Counted from the stretch's first letter, positions 7,792 to 17,378 are shown. The stretch: DNA of 29,508 nt from an uncultured Acetatifactor sp. (GCA_910580225.1 CAJTXE010000010.1:83810-113317); one strand, 5' to 3'. Notes: generated by a model not told the origin, from the letters alone. Made by a program: numbers and translations.

Positions 7792-8205
7792 CTATACAGG
7801 CTGTACGGCGCTGTCTCCAAGCGCGATGGCGGCGGTAGCGGTACAGGCTGCGGAAGTCCCCCCGGTGCATACCACCTCGACAGTAGCTTTGATGAACTGC
7901 TTGCATCCGGCAAGGTCCATGTCGAAATTCACCAAACCTCCCCCGTCTGCTGCGGTCTCTACAGAAATAGAGCCGTTTTCGTCAAGGGCCTTGTCGATGA
8001 CCGCCTTTTTATCGGACACAGCAGCAAAGGTTCCGTCCTTGGTGTCGCTTTCCGTCAGTGTCAGCTTTACTGCAAGCCCAGTCGGGGAACCGGACGGGGT
8101 TCCCACCTTTACGGCAAGAACCCCGGACAGGAAGCCATAGCGGTCAATCACGTCCGCGCTGGTGTAGGGCTGCACTTTTACGTTCTGTAACAGTTCTCTT
8201 TTCAT
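7792..8205 (-). CDS. Probable capsid decoration / head protein
   Basis: A 137-residue protein starting MKRELLQNVKVQPYTSADVIDRYGF with AGGAGG upstream. It is mostly beta-strand and small residues (GLAVKLTLTESDTKDGTFAAVS), with no catalytic motif. Lying 14 bases after the major capsid gene, it fits a decoration or capsid-stabilising protein. The fold cannot be proved from sequence by eye; a structural hypothetical is the safe description. Confidence 0.6.
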   Translation of the reverse strand: MKRELLQNVKVQPYTSADVIDRYGFLSGVLAVKVGTPSGSPTGLAVKLTLTESDTKDGTFAAVSDKKAVIDKALDENGSISVETAADGGGLVNFDMDLAGCKQFIKATVEVVCTGGTSAACTATAAIALGDSAVQPV

Positions 8206-8219
8206 CTATGCTTACCTCC

Positions 8220-9752
8220 TTATACGGGAACGGCGACCTTGGTAGCCACCGCGAAGCTCTCGTCATGGCGCAGTCCGGTATCGACGTGGTTGATTGCACG
8301 GATAAGGGTCTGGTCATTCTCAAAAGCGGAAATCAGGTTGCCAGCATCATCGGTCCAGGACCCCTCGCGGCTGGTCTCAATCTCCAGCGCACCCTGCTCG
8401 CCGATTACGAGGTCGTTCCAGTTGCCGAAGATAATCTTCGTCTTGCCGCCGGTGGTCTCAATCAGGTTCGTGGTCTTATACGGATAACCGGCAAGAGTGC
8501 CATTCTTATTCATCTCGTCAGCAAAGATAAAGCCGCCCACGTTGTCACGCAGGGATTTGAAATACTGCTCCACGCTGGTGTTGAACGCGAATCCAAGGCC
8601 GTCCGCATACACATTGTTCTTCAATACGGCAGCGACCATGTAGTTCGGGAATGCTGCGGTGAGAGCACCGGCATTGCTGCTGTATTCCGTGCCAACGGAT
8701 GTAGCGTCGATGGTCAGCACGCCCTTGTTGTTCGTAATGCCGAGGGGCTGGAATTCCCCGCCGGTTCCAAGCAAAGCGCCCCAGTCAACGCCGAGCGCCA
8801 TCTGCTTCGTAACGTCCTGTCCGACGATGACGTCGTTGTCGAAGTTAGTTGAGCGCAGCAGGTCGTTGCTCATCGGAATGAGCGCGGTCAGCTTTTTGGC
8901 AGACAGTTTCAGGTTTCCGAACCCAGGTGCGCTTTTCGGAATCGCACGGGTCTCCCCTGTGAACAGTGCGCGGGAGCCGGTCTTAATCTTCGGGATATTC
9001 ATGTTCCCGTTCGCCATGCCGAGCCGACGAGCGCCAAGGCTGTAGATGATGGTGGCGGGATAGAGCAGCTCGATGATTTCGTTCGCATATACCTCCGGCA
9101 CGAGATAACCTCCGTCAGTAGGAGAAGTGCTGGACAGTGCCTTGAATTCGTGCGCCATTTCTGAATCCTTGAACAGATGCTCTGCTGTATATGCGGCTCT
9201 TTCCGTATCGCCGCCGGATGCGTTGATGCACTTTACGGCACGACCGAACATACCGTATGCAGCCCTGCGCCTTTCAGGGGCAGACATGGATTCCATGCGG
9301 GCCTTAAAGCTGCTCTGCGCTCCCGTATCGCGGGAAGCGCCTCTCGATATGAAAAGGCTTGCATATTTGCGCTGCGGTTCCCCTCTGCCTGTGCCGGTAG
9401 ATGCAGGACCGCCAGACTTGACCTCTCTGCCTGTTTCTGCTGTTTTAATTTCTTCTGCGCCGTCGCCGGACTTCATGCCGCCGAGAGCTGCGATGACCTG
9501 CGCGATGAATTCAGGGTTTACAGCATTGCCCTCGCCAGTACCGTCCTCGGCTTTTTCGCCCTCAACGGGGTCAGCCTCGTCCTCACCGGGGTCGGTTTCA
9601 CCGTCGCCCATTTCCTCCAAAATGGCAGATACTTCGGCGATAATCTCATCCGTGCTGATTTCGCCGTCCTCCTTGCACGCTTTGCGTTTTGCGTCGATAT
9701 TCGCAAATACTTTTGCAATAAGCTCCGCAAGCTGTTCCTGTGTTAATTTCAT
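8220..9752 (-). CDS. HK97-fold major capsid protein with N-terminal scaffold
   Basis: A 510-residue protein. I choose ATG at 9752 (MKLTQEQLAELIAKVF), with GGAGG ten bases upstream; the longer upstream frame overlaps the protease gene. Residues 1-200 form a helical, acidic delta/scaffold domain that the protease would remove. The mature part begins near SSTSPTDGGYLVPE (about 207-220), the usual start of the HK97 capsid domain, followed by EIIELLYPATII, the E-loop region, and SNDLLRSTNFDNDV and GEFQPLGITN, all typical of the family. It builds the icosahedral shell. The size matches phage capsid precursors. Confidence 0.95.
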   Translation of the reverse strand: MKLTQEQLAELIAKVFANIDAKRKACKEDGEISTDEIIAEVSAILEEMGDGETDPGEDEADPVEGEKAEDGTGEGNAVNPEFIAQVIAALGGMKSGDGAEEIKTAETGREVKSGGPASTGTGRGEPQRKYASLFISRGASRDTGAQSSFKARMESMSAPERRRAAYGMFGRAVKCINASGGDTERAAYTAEHLFKDSEMAHEFKALSSTSPTDGGYLVPEVYANEIIELLYPATIIYSLGARRLGMANGNMNIPKIKTGSRALFTGETRAIPKSAPGFGNLKLSAKKLTALIPMSNDLLRSTNFDNDVIVGQDVTKQMALGVDWGALLGTGGEFQPLGITNNKGVLTIDATSVGTEYSSNAGALTAAFPNYMVAAVLKNNVYADGLGFAFNTSVEQYFKSLRDNVGGFIFADEMNKNGTLAGYPYKTTNLIETTGGKTKIIFGNWNDLVIGEQGALEIETSREGSWTDDAGNLISAFENDQTLIRAINHVDTGLRHDESFAVATKVAVPV

Positions 9753-9759
9753 AGTATTA

Positions 9760-10536
9760 TTACCTCCTGTTTGGTGACGGGACGATTTCAAATATCATCC
9801 CCGACATTTTGGTCTGCTTTACCGGCGGCTTCTTTGATTTCTGCGCCGCCTGTTCTTCCGGCTCTGCCACCGGTTCCAAAAACGGGCTGAGGATGTCAGC
9901 AAGTTCCCGGACAACAGCGATAAACGGTTTCAGTGCATCCAGCCTTGTGCGGGACATTTTCCCGGCTTTAGCTTCGAGCTTCAGTTCTTCCGCTATTGAC
10001 TTGGCTTCTTTGAGGGATTCAGTCAGCGATTTCACTTCGTCAATCTTAGCCTGGTCGTTCATCGCCCATGTAACGATGGAAACTTCCCACAGCCTGATTT
10101 CTTTCAGATGACGAGCACCTTCCTCGCTGTCAAAATCGAAGATAATGGCATCGTAACCGATTGACAGTTCGTTCAGAACCCCGTCTTTAAGAAGCGTCCG
10201 TATGTCACGCCCTTTTTGTGTGTCGCTGATTTTCCCCCGGATATAAAGCCCTTTTTCATCCTCGCGCAGTTCAAGCGGTTTGCCGATTGGCAGCTCGCAG
10301 TCATTGTGCTGGGAAAGAATCTTGATTCTGTCAAAATCTTCCCGTATCGTCTTGGAAAACGCGCCTTTTTCGATGATGTCGTCCCCGTTATCCCGGTTCC
10401 CGAAAACAGCTGCGTACCCGGAAAATTCTCCAGAATCCTCATCTACGTTTTCCACGTTAAATCTTACGGCCTTATATTCCCGTGTGACTTCGCCGGATTT
10501 TTTCTCTCTGGTGGCGTATTTTGTTCTTTCTCTCAT
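9760..10536 (-). CDS. Prohead maturation protease (HK97 gp4 / U35 type)
   Basis: A 258-residue protein starting MRERTKYATREKKSGE with GGAGG upstream. The S78/U35 prohead protease features are visible: FSGYAAVFGNRDNGDDIIEKGAF near residue 38-60, His77 in ILSQHN and Ser125 in LNELSIGY, the likely catalytic pair, then ARHLKEIRLWEVSIVTWAMN. The C-terminal part is helical with a Lys/Pro-rich tail. It cleaves the scaffold domain of the capsid protein encoded eight bases downstream. Confidence 0.93.
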   Translation of the reverse strand: MRERTKYATREKKSGEVTREYKAVRFNVENVDEDSGEFSGYAAVFGNRDNGDDIIEKGAFSKTIREDFDRIKILSQHNDCELPIGKPLELREDEKGLYIRGKISDTQKGRDIRTLLKDGVLNELSIGYDAIIFDFDSEEGARHLKEIRLWEVSIVTWAMNDQAKIDEVKSLTESLKEAKSIAEELKLEAKAGKMSRTRLDALKPFIAVVRELADILSPFLEPVAEPEEQAAQKSKKPPVKQTKMSGMIFEIVPSPNRR

Positions 10537-10571
10537 GCGGTCTACCTCCTTTCTTTCAGATTTAGGGCAGC

Positions 10572-12671
10572 TTAAAAACCGCCGTATGTCAAATAACAGC
10601 GGCAGTTGATAACTTCTTCCGCTCGGCTGTCCTCCGGGTCCTTTGGGTATCGGAGACCATTGGAGAACCTCTCATCAATGCCAACCGTCTCGCCCTCCAG
10701 TATGACGTGGTTCGGCCCGCGAGTACCATCGCGCGGGTTTTTCTGTTCTCTGTGATGCCATGTTTTTGTCCGCGCTCCCGCAGCTTTCATCATGTCAAAC
10801 TGCCCTGTAGCAAGCGTGGTCATGGTTTCCTGGCGGGCGATGGTCTTTACCCGCGCTTTCGAGGCATCTTTCAGTTCTGCCTGTATCTCTTTTTTCAGGG
10901 TAGACTGGCTTAACCCTGCGGAAATTCCATTTGCGATAATGTCTGCGATTTTATCCCTCGTGGTACTCTCAATCCCCACAATCCGCTTACCGCCGTTTAT
11001 TATAGCAGGAGATACGAATTCCGGCCTTTCCACATGGTATAGCCCGTAATTCTCCCCGGCGATTTCCGTTCCTTTGTCATACGCCTTTTTCCATATCGGA
11101 TAGAACAGTTTTGCCAGCTTTTCAGCTTCTGCATTCCAGTCTATAAGCCCCGAAGCTATACCGGCGGTAAGACGTTTCTGCTCCGTTTCAGGCAGCATAT
11201 CCCAAAGCTCATGGTCGAATGTGCCATCCGGCAGCAGATATTTCGATAATATACCGAACGGCTCACTGTCTGCCTTTTTCGTAAGCCCAAGGGCTGCGTC
11301 TATGGCATTCCGCTGTTCTGCCAGATGCCTTGCGGCGGCAGATTCAAACAGCCTTACATTTTCCCGCACGGCCTGTTCTTCCCTGCGCAGCATGGCCTCC
11401 ACATTCACGCGCCTTGACTTTTGCCCAGGCACGGCAGCTTCTTCCTGCAACAGTGACTGCGATAGTTCTGCCGGGTCATCCGATTCTTTCAGGAACAGGT
11501 CGTTTATGGAAACCTTGAATACATCGCCTCCATCCACGTCCGGCAGGTCCATGAGTCTGCGGGCCTCATTCTTAGTGATGAGCCCTTTGTCATAAGCGTC
11601 AAGAGCTTTCGATTTATCAAATTCCTTGTCATACGGGATTACCGGGTCGTATTTCCACACGAGGTTTCTTCCGAACAGGGGCAGGAGCTGTTTGTTCACG
11701 GCTTCTTCCCGCGCCCCGATTTTAGGTGTCAGCACGTTCTTGGCGTATATATACTGCGCTGCATCAGCGGTGGAGCGGTTGCTGTTCTCCGTGATTCCCA
11801 TTATCTCACGGGGCATCCCGAAATGTTCCAGGACCGCATCGCGCATGGCTTCCCGGCTCTCTATGAAACCGAGATTCTTTCCGTCGCTGCTCCCAAGCTC
11901 CTTTACGTCAACATTGCCAGAGAGGGCTGCTGCCCGGTGGCTATTCTCCACACCTTTGTGTTTCTTGTTCCAGTTTGCCATGAATTCGTCGCGTTGCTCC
12001 CTCGAAGCGTCAGGCATGAGGAACACGACCGGAGGCGTTGCGTCATTGTAAAAGAACCGCTTCTGGAACTTCGCAGCATACTCATCAATCTCGACCTCAT
12101 CAGCGATGCTTTCGGCTGTGCCGAGGCCGCGCATGAACGGGTCGTAAGGATTCAGCTGCTTCATCACGAACATATCATCGACAGGCACAGTCATTGTGAT
12201 GCCGCCAGGTGACACAATCGTATATGTCGGGCTGCCAAGATGCGGTGTCATTTTTACCCAGTGCGGCGGCACTACCCATAATTCAACGGGCTTTCCTTTT
12301 TCATCGCGCTCGATGAGCATAAAGCTCTCGCCCACCAGCATCAGATAAATCTCATGCAGCCTCCACATTGCCGAACTTGACATTTCATACAGGGGGTTGG
12401 GCTGTGCCATAAAATCCAGAAACGGATGGTTCGTAAGTTCCGTTTCCGTCCCGTCGTCATTTACATAAAACAGTTTTCCCTCTATGCTTGCGAGGTCACT
12501 TGCTATTCGGTCAACGACAGCCAGCCTTGGGCTTTTTGAGAACATGACAAGCCATTCGGCTGTATTTCGTGAGGGCGGTCTGGCCCAGCGCGAGACAAAA
12601 TTGCCGTCTGCGGGCCGCATATATTCATCCCGCACTTTTTTCCTCCCGATTTCGATATTAAATATTTTCAT
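10572..12671 (-). CDS. Portal protein fused to Mu gpF-like minor head protein
   Basis: A 699-residue protein. ATG at 12671 is preferred, since GAGGTG lies seven bases upstream; further upstream starts overlap the terminase end. Residues to about 390 are portal (EWLVMFSKSPRLAVVDRIASD, PNPLYEMSSSAMWRLHEIYL, EHFGMPREIMGITENSNRST). The last 150 residues carry the SPP1 gp7/Mu gpF pattern: TIARQETMTTLATGQFD, the RDGTRGPNHVILEGETV segment, and ending EEVINCRCYL. Usually these are two genes; here they are one. The portal is the DNA-entry dodecamer and the gpF part a minor head protein. Confidence 0.93.
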   Translation of the reverse strand: MKIFNIEIGRKKVRDEYMRPADGNFVSRWARPPSRNTAEWLVMFSKSPRLAVVDRIASDLASIEGKLFYVNDDGTETELTNHPFLDFMAQPNPLYEMSSSAMWRLHEIYLMLVGESFMLIERDEKGKPVELWVVPPHWVKMTPHLGSPTYTIVSPGGITMTVPVDDMFVMKQLNPYDPFMRGLGTAESIADEVEIDEYAAKFQKRFFYNDATPPVVFLMPDASREQRDEFMANWNKKHKGVENSHRAAALSGNVDVKELGSSDGKNLGFIESREAMRDAVLEHFGMPREIMGITENSNRSTADAAQYIYAKNVLTPKIGAREEAVNKQLLPLFGRNLVWKYDPVIPYDKEFDKSKALDAYDKGLITKNEARRLMDLPDVDGGDVFKVSINDLFLKESDDPAELSQSLLQEEAAVPGQKSRRVNVEAMLRREEQAVRENVRLFESAAARHLAEQRNAIDAALGLTKKADSEPFGILSKYLLPDGTFDHELWDMLPETEQKRLTAGIASGLIDWNAEAEKLAKLFYPIWKKAYDKGTEIAGENYGLYHVERPEFVSPAIINGGKRIVGIESTTRDKIADIIANGISAGLSQSTLKKEIQAELKDASKARVKTIARQETMTTLATGQFDMMKAAGARTKTWHHREQKNPRDGTRGPNHVILEGETVGIDERFSNGLRYPKDPEDSRAEEVINCRCYLTYGGF

Positions 12672-12685
12672 TCCATTACACCTCA

Positions 12686-14143
12686 TCAAAACGAGTAGCC
12701 AAATTCCGGCTTCTCCTGTTCCAGTTCCAAATAGCCATTTGCTGATGCGTCAACCATATCTTTCAGCTTTCCTACTGGAAAGTTCTCCAGCTGGCTGAAA
12801 TATTCATCGTTCCAGTCTGCCAGCAGCACATCCACGTTCCCGGCAAGCCACTGTGATGAGAACGGCTCTGCCCGTGTTACCTTATCGCCGCTTTCGAGAG
12901 CGACAGACACAGCGTAGCCGCCGAGCATACGGACAAAGCTCTGTGCCTGGTCCTTTCCTGCCTGGCCGGGGTCCTGCGGGAGCCTGATTGTTACGTTGCC
13001 GTACATCGCCCGGTCGATTGCTGCCGTATCTTTAATCAGCTTTCGGACATCTGCACCGTTTTCTCGCACATTTATTACATTCGCAACTATGACGCGCCCA
13101 TTTTTCCTTTTTCCGAGCAGGACACCGGCAGTGTATGCGCTGTCATCCTTGCGGCTGTTCTTGCGCAGAGCCTGTGGCATACCGTCAGATTCATCCAGTT
13201 CATCAGGGGCAGTAGCGGCCAGGTCCCATGCCCGTACCCATTTCGTGACATCCGTAGGCAGGGCATTGAAAAGCTGGCCCACTTTCGAGCGCTTGAAGTA
13301 ATGTCCGGCAGAGCGCCGGATTTTCCAGTTACCATTCAGCAGCTGTTCCTGGTCGAATTCTGACATGGCCCTCAACGCGCCCATATATCCGGGGTCGTGC
13401 TGCATCATGGCCTTGTTGTCAGTCAGCTTTGCACTGATGAATGATACCGATTTTACATCCTGCTGTTCCTCCGGCGTGTACAGATGGAATGTCTCGTACA
13501 GCTCCCACGGCGCATCAGCCCAATGGATTATGTTATTCCTGCGGACAAAGTACCGTATCTTCCCACACCTGCTTTCGTCAGCGTAGCCTGTTTCCGGGTC
13601 AATCCACCAGTCAATGAACCGCGCTACCCAGCTTTCCCCGTCGGGGTTGCAGGTCGCACGGATATAAGGCTTCACGCCACAGGTGGAACGGTTCCGGGAG
13701 AACATATAAAAGAACTGGCTCTCCGTAAAATGCACGAGCTCATCAAACATCAGGAGCGGAATCTGTGCGCCCTGCCAGTTATACTTTTCCTTTTCGTAAA
13801 ACATATGGGCGAACGTGACTTTTGCGCCGCTTTGGAACCGCCACTGCACATTGGGCGTGAGCACGCTGTTCGCCCCAAGATACGGATAAATCTCCTGGCT
13901 TGTGGCATACAGACCGCCGGGGCTCATAATCTGCGGACGTGACTGCCTGAATATCAGGGCCTCGAAGCGCTTGTTGTCGATGTGCCGGAGACATTCCAGT
14001 AGCAGGGCAAAAGTCTTGCCGCCTCCAGCAGCTCCGCCATATATGCAGATGTCCGCAGGAGAACGCAGGAACAGCTCCTGCTTGCCTTTCTGCGGACGTA
14101 TCTCAATAGGCTTGTTCTTTGCATCATTCTTCTTTCTCGCCAT
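12686..14143 (-). CDS. terL: Terminase large subunit
   Basis: A 485-residue protein. ATG at 14143 is chosen over GTG at 14149 because GGAGG spacing is better. The ATPase part shows Walker A GGAAGGGKT (about residues 36-44) and Walker B LLMFDE (about 130-135), followed by RATCNPD. The nuclease part begins near AWDLAAT (about 305-310), its first metal-binding Asp, and ends with VDASANGYLELEQ. It pumps and cuts phage DNA at the portal. It overlaps the small subunit gene by 20 bases and is followed by the portal. Confidence 0.95.
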   Translation of the reverse strand: MARKKNDAKNKPIEIRPQKGKQELFLRSPADICIYGGAAGGGKTFALLLECLRHIDNKRFEALIFRQSRPQIMSPGGLYATSQEIYPYLGANSVLTPNVQWRFQSGAKVTFAHMFYEKEKYNWQGAQIPLLMFDELVHFTESQFFYMFSRNRSTCGVKPYIRATCNPDGESWVARFIDWWIDPETGYADESRCGKIRYFVRRNNIIHWADAPWELYETFHLYTPEEQQDVKSVSFISAKLTDNKAMMQHDPGYMGALRAMSEFDQEQLLNGNWKIRRSAGHYFKRSKVGQLFNALPTDVTKWVRAWDLAATAPDELDESDGMPQALRKNSRKDDSAYTAGVLLGKRKNGRVIVANVINVRENGADVRKLIKDTAAIDRAMYGNVTIRLPQDPGQAGKDQAQSFVRMLGGYAVSVALESGDKVTRAEPFSSQWLAGNVDVLLADWNDEYFSQLENFPVGKLKDMVDASANGYLELEQEKPEFGYSF

Positions 14144-14558
14144 TCTCACCCACCTCCGTATCTCTTTCAGGCAGGTAAATCTGTACTTGCGGCTGGACGG
14201 ACACAGGGGTTCCAGTAATCTTGGCTTCTACGGCCTTGCGGTCATTAAAGAAATCACCCCCGTATACTTTGAGCGCGTAGATGATGGCGGTGGTATCACC
14301 GCTTGCTACGCGCTCCATTAGTTTGTTCTGGCACATGGCTACGACAGACAGCCGCCCGGAACTTATTGCTTTTTTCAAAGCGGGGTGTTCTTTTTGAAGA
14401 TTCTGCAAGGTACGCCTCGATATATCAAAAGCCTCCGCAATTTCTGCCATCGACTTCCCCTGCATGGACAGGGCTTGAATGATGGCGAGATTGTTCTCAA
14501 CTTCACCAGATTCTACCCATCGTTCAAACAGGTCCTTTCTTTTCTTTTCATTCTCCAT
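14124..14558 (-). CDS. terS: Terminase small subunit
   Basis: A 144-residue protein that recognises phage DNA for packaging. The N-terminal helix-turn-helix is visible (IQALSMQGKSMAEIAEAFDISRRTLQNL, about residues 27-54), followed by a helical oligomerisation segment (LSVVAMCQNKLMERVASGDTTAIIYALKVYG) and a short acidic tail. It overlaps the ParB-methyltransferase gene upstream (11 bases) and terL downstream (20 bases), so the three are translationally coupled. Confidence 0.85.
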   Translation of the reverse strand: MENEKKRKDLFERWVESGEVENNLAIIQALSMQGKSMAEIAEAFDISRRTLQNLQKEHPALKKAISSGRLSVVAMCQNKLMERVASGDTTAIIYALKVYGGDFFNDRKAVEAKITGTPVSVQPQVQIYLPERDTEVGENGEKEE

Positions 14559-15945
14559 ACCTCTCCGCTACCTTTGCTATGAGCGCCTCCATAAGCCCCC
14601 GGTGCTTATTATGCTTGAAGCCGCCAGGGTACTCGATGTTCAGTTCCTTTTCCAGATATTCCTCGTAAACTTCCGTAGGAAGCTGTTTCGGCTTTGTGCA
14701 AGCGCAGTAGATGTACCCGGCATTGCAGGCAAGAACGCCGACTTCCTCAAAGTAGTTTTCGAGCAACTCGATAAAGCTCTCCCGTGTGTGGAACTTCTGC
14801 TTGAACACGATTCCGTTCGTGACACCAAGCGTATAGTTCTTATCGTCGAGATACCAGAGGCAGTCACCGGCCCCGGCAGAGAGCTTCGTCTTTTCATAAG
14901 CCTTTTCCACATAGGCGATGTTTCTTGTGCAGGTAATCAGCGTCCCGGACGCTTTCAGGACAGCGTTGCAAGCAGTGAGGACAGCCTTTTCAAACTCATC
15001 ATCCACTACTGAATTGATTACAGCCTCCAGAACGCAGTAGTCAAACAGCCCGTGCTGACGGACCTCTTTCTCCGCATTCAGGATGTTGGCTATGATGCCT
15101 TTCATGTCCAGCTTATTCGCCCCTTTCACCATCAGCGACGGCTCATAGGCGTGAATATTGTAGCCCTTGGATTTCAGCAGCTTCACATACGCCATGCGCC
15201 CGGCCCCTACATCAATGATGCTGTCGGACTTTTGCAGACGCGGTATCAGGTACTTCTCATACAGCACAGATGTATTCGACTGCCTCCCGTCCGTGCTCAA
15301 CCGTTTCGGCTGCGCGAGGAACTGGTGGTAGGTATGGATTCCGAGGTTGTCAAAGTTGTACTTTCCATACTCGATGCCCATGCAGTCGAGGAACTCCTTT
15401 ACGTCCTCGTTCGGGATGGCATAGCACAGAACGCCGTAGCCCAGCTTCTTCGCGCAGTACGCATACTCCGCGTTCAGGATGACATTGCCGTTCCCGTCCG
15501 TAACTACGCTTCCCCATTCGCCATACCTGGACATGAGCTTCGTAATCTCGGAGCAGATAAGCACATTCTGCGGCTCGCTCTCAATCCTGATTTTATCAGA
15601 GGGGCAGTAGTGGTAGCCTCCTACGGAATAATCCTCAATGCAGACGGACGTTTTACTGGTCTCAATCGAGTTGTGCATGAGGTTGAACAGGATTTCATCC
15701 TGCAAATTCGGTGTCTTGATTCTGATGCACGGCAGATATTCCAGCCCGATAGCCGTGGCTGCCTTTTTCCTCTGATGCCCCGCCGTTATGACATTGTTCG
15801 TGGAGTTCACGATAAGCGGCTTCACCATGCCGAACCTGCGGATGCTGTGCTGTAACGCCTCCAGAGCCTCCGGCGTAATGGAGCGCGGGTTGTATTCCGA
15901 GCCTGTCACTTCGTCAATCGGGACTTTCTCTATGAAGTCAATCAT
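14548..15945 (-). CDS. ParB-domain / SAM-dependent methyltransferase fusion
   Basis: A 465-residue protein with two clear parts. Residues 1-95 are a ParB/Srx-like domain: SEYNPRSITPEALEAL, GMVKPLIV and the AGHQRKKAATAIG box (55-67). From about residue 230 there is a Rossmann methyltransferase, with motif I IIDVGAGRM (243-251), the acidic residue in IHAYEP (264-269), then FDYCVLEAVINSVVDD and a strand motif SGTLITCTRNIAY. Between them is a Cys-containing linker domain. Such fusions are found in phages next to terminase and are thought to modify DNA bases; the target here is unknown. It overlaps the next ParB gene upstream by 8 bases. Confidence 0.85.
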   Translation of the reverse strand: MIDFIEKVPIDEVTGSEYNPRSITPEALEALQHSIRRFGMVKPLIVNSTNNVITAGHQRKKAATAIGLEYLPCIRIKTPNLQDEILFNLMHNSIETSKTSVCIEDYSVGGYHYCPSDKIRIESEPQNVLICSEITKLMSRYGEWGSVVTDGNGNVILNAEYAYCAKKLGYGVLCYAIPNEDVKEFLDCMGIEYGKYNFDNLGIHTYHQFLAQPKRLSTDGRQSNTSVLYEKYLIPRLQKSDSIIDVGAGRMAYVKLLKSKGYNIHAYEPSLMVKGANKLDMKGIIANILNAEKEVRQHGLFDYCVLEAVINSVVDDEFEKAVLTACNAVLKASGTLITCTRNIAYVEKAYEKTKLSAGAGDCLWYLDDKNYTLGVTNGIVFKQKFHTRESFIELLENYFEEVGVLACNAGYIYCACTKPKQLPTEVYEEYLEKELNIEYPGGFKHNKHRGLMEALIAKVAERYGE

Positions 15946-16807
15946 TCTTTTCCACTCCTTTCAGCAGATAGTCAGCAAAGCTGCCGCCAAGAATCGCACC
16001 GGAATCAATGTACTCCGCGTACTTTTCATTCAGCCTGTCAAGCTCCACCTGGGAGATGTAGAACGCCACGTCCCCAAATCGGAACTGGTTGAACACAGGG
16101 GCTGCCTTGGATTCCTTTTTCTGCTCGCTGCCCGTCTGCGGTTCAGATGGTGCATCCCCCGCTACAGTAGCAGAGACAGGAGTAACAGGAGAGGGGGATT
16201 CAGGTGCGCCATCGGCTGCTGCCTCTGTATCAGGGTAGCTGTAGCTATCCGGTGTGTCTCCTGATTCATCTTCGCCATCATTTTCACCAACTTCGTCATT
16301 TGGCATATTCTTGACAGAGTTGCCGTCGATTGTCTTGACAGAGGGCTTCTTGGGCTTGTCATTCACGCCCATGAAGTTGAACGCCGGAATCTTGATTTCT
16401 GCCTGTTCCGCGTCGATGTCGAACACTTCCGCACTCAGCTCGAACCGGTCGAGCAGCAGCTGGTTCTTCTCCAGCGTCAGGTCCACAAGGGACAGTTCCT
16501 CTTTCAGCTTTTCAAAATCCCAGTCACTATACTCACTCGTCTTGTTGTCCACCAGACGGAACAGGTTAATCTGCTCATCAGTAAGCTCATCGGCCATGAT
16601 GCACGGGATTACGAGGATTCCTAACTCCTTACAGGCGCGTACCCTCGTATGGCCGCACACAATGGTATAGTTCATGTCAATTACGACCGGGAACAGGAAC
16701 CCGAACCTCTCGATGCTGTATTTCACCTTTTCAACGGCAAGGTCATTGTTCCTCGGATTATTTTCATACTCCCGCAACCGGGATGTAGATACGTCTCTGA
16801 TTGTCAT
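15938..16807 (-). CDS. ParB/Srx-domain protein with disordered linker
   Basis: A 289-residue protein, start ATG at 16807 in a 4-base overlap with the gene before it. Residues 1-125 are ParB-like: REYENNPRNND, GFLFPVVID and CGHTRVRACKELG, then FRLVDNKTSEYSDWD. A low-complexity acidic Pro/Ser/Ala linker (about 160-235) leads to a C-terminal module, FNQFRFGDVAFYISQVELDR..YAEYID, that is also present in the next ParB protein. It has no methyltransferase. It may act as a nuclease, a DNA-binding protein, or a modification partner. Confidence 0.85.
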   Translation of the reverse strand: MTIRDVSTSRLREYENNPRNNDLAVEKVKYSIERFGFLFPVVIDMNYTIVCGHTRVRACKELGILVIPCIMADELTDEQINLFRLVDNKTSEYSDWDFEKLKEELSLVDLTLEKNQLLLDRFELSAEVFDIDAEQAEIKIPAFNFMGVNDKPKKPSVKTIDGNSVKNMPNDEVGENDGEDESGDTPDSYSYPDTEAAADGAPESPSPVTPVSATVAGDAPSEPQTGSEQKKESKAAPVFNQFRFGDVAFYISQVELDRLNEKYAEYIDSGAILGGSFADYLLKGVEKND

Positions 16808-17331
16808 TCTTCCCCACCTCCTGTCAGGAACATAACAAATCCCATATAAGTCTTGTTCTTAGCGATATATTCATCGTAAACCGCCTTTAGCCGAGCGTAT
16901 TCGTCCTCCGTAATAGGCAGCTCGTTGTTGCCGAAAATAAGGAACTTGTTATCGGTAAAGAATTTGCGGTCACGGTTCGGGGTGAAGAAAGTGGTCTTGA
17001 AGTCCATCCCGATACCATCCAGTTCCTGATGCAGCTTGCCGACATCCCATGTTGAGTATTCGTGGCTCTTGTTGTCGATGATACGCGCCAGCTTGGAATC
17101 TTCTTCGGAGAGATTCTGCACGATACATGGCACTTCTTCAAGCCCCAGTTGCTTTGCGGCTTTCAGCCTCGTGTGGCCGGAAATGATGACGTTTTTTGCG
17201 TCAATGGTGATTGGATTCAGGAATCCAAAGTTTTTGATGCTTTCAGCGACTTTTGCCACACCAGCATCATTCCTGCGGGCGTTCCCCTCATACTCGATGA
17301 GTTCGTCCACTCGTTTTGTGATGATTTCCAT
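16804..17331 (-). CDS. ParB/Srx-domain protein (short paralogue)
   Basis: A 175-residue protein with start ATG at 17331 after AAGGAGG. The ParB motifs are VDELIEYEGNARRND, GFLNPITID, SGHTRLKAAKQLG, and IIDNKSHEYSTWD. The last 50 residues (FLIFGNNELPITEDEYARL..YDEYI) resemble the C-terminal module of the 289-residue neighbour, so the two look like tandem paralogues. It overlaps the next gene by an ATGA. The role is unknown; see the ParB-methyltransferase entry for context. Confidence 0.85.
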   Translation of the reverse strand: MEIITKRVDELIEYEGNARRNDAGVAKVAESIKNFGFLNPITIDAKNVIISGHTRLKAAKQLGLEEVPCIVQNLSEEDSKLARIIDNKSHEYSTWDVGKLHQELDGIGMDFKTTFFTPNRDRKFFTDNKFLIFGNNELPITEDEYARLKAVYDEYIAKNKTYMGFVMFLTGGGEE

Positions 17332-17378
17332 GTTGTCCTCCTTGTATGTGTGCTAAAATATATTCAGGATAAACACCG

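Noticed and set aside
7115..8140. A 341-codon plus-strand frame opposite the connector and decoration genes
   Set aside because: It spans several real minus-strand genes, carries no recognisable domain, and is a by-product of codon bias on the opposite strand.
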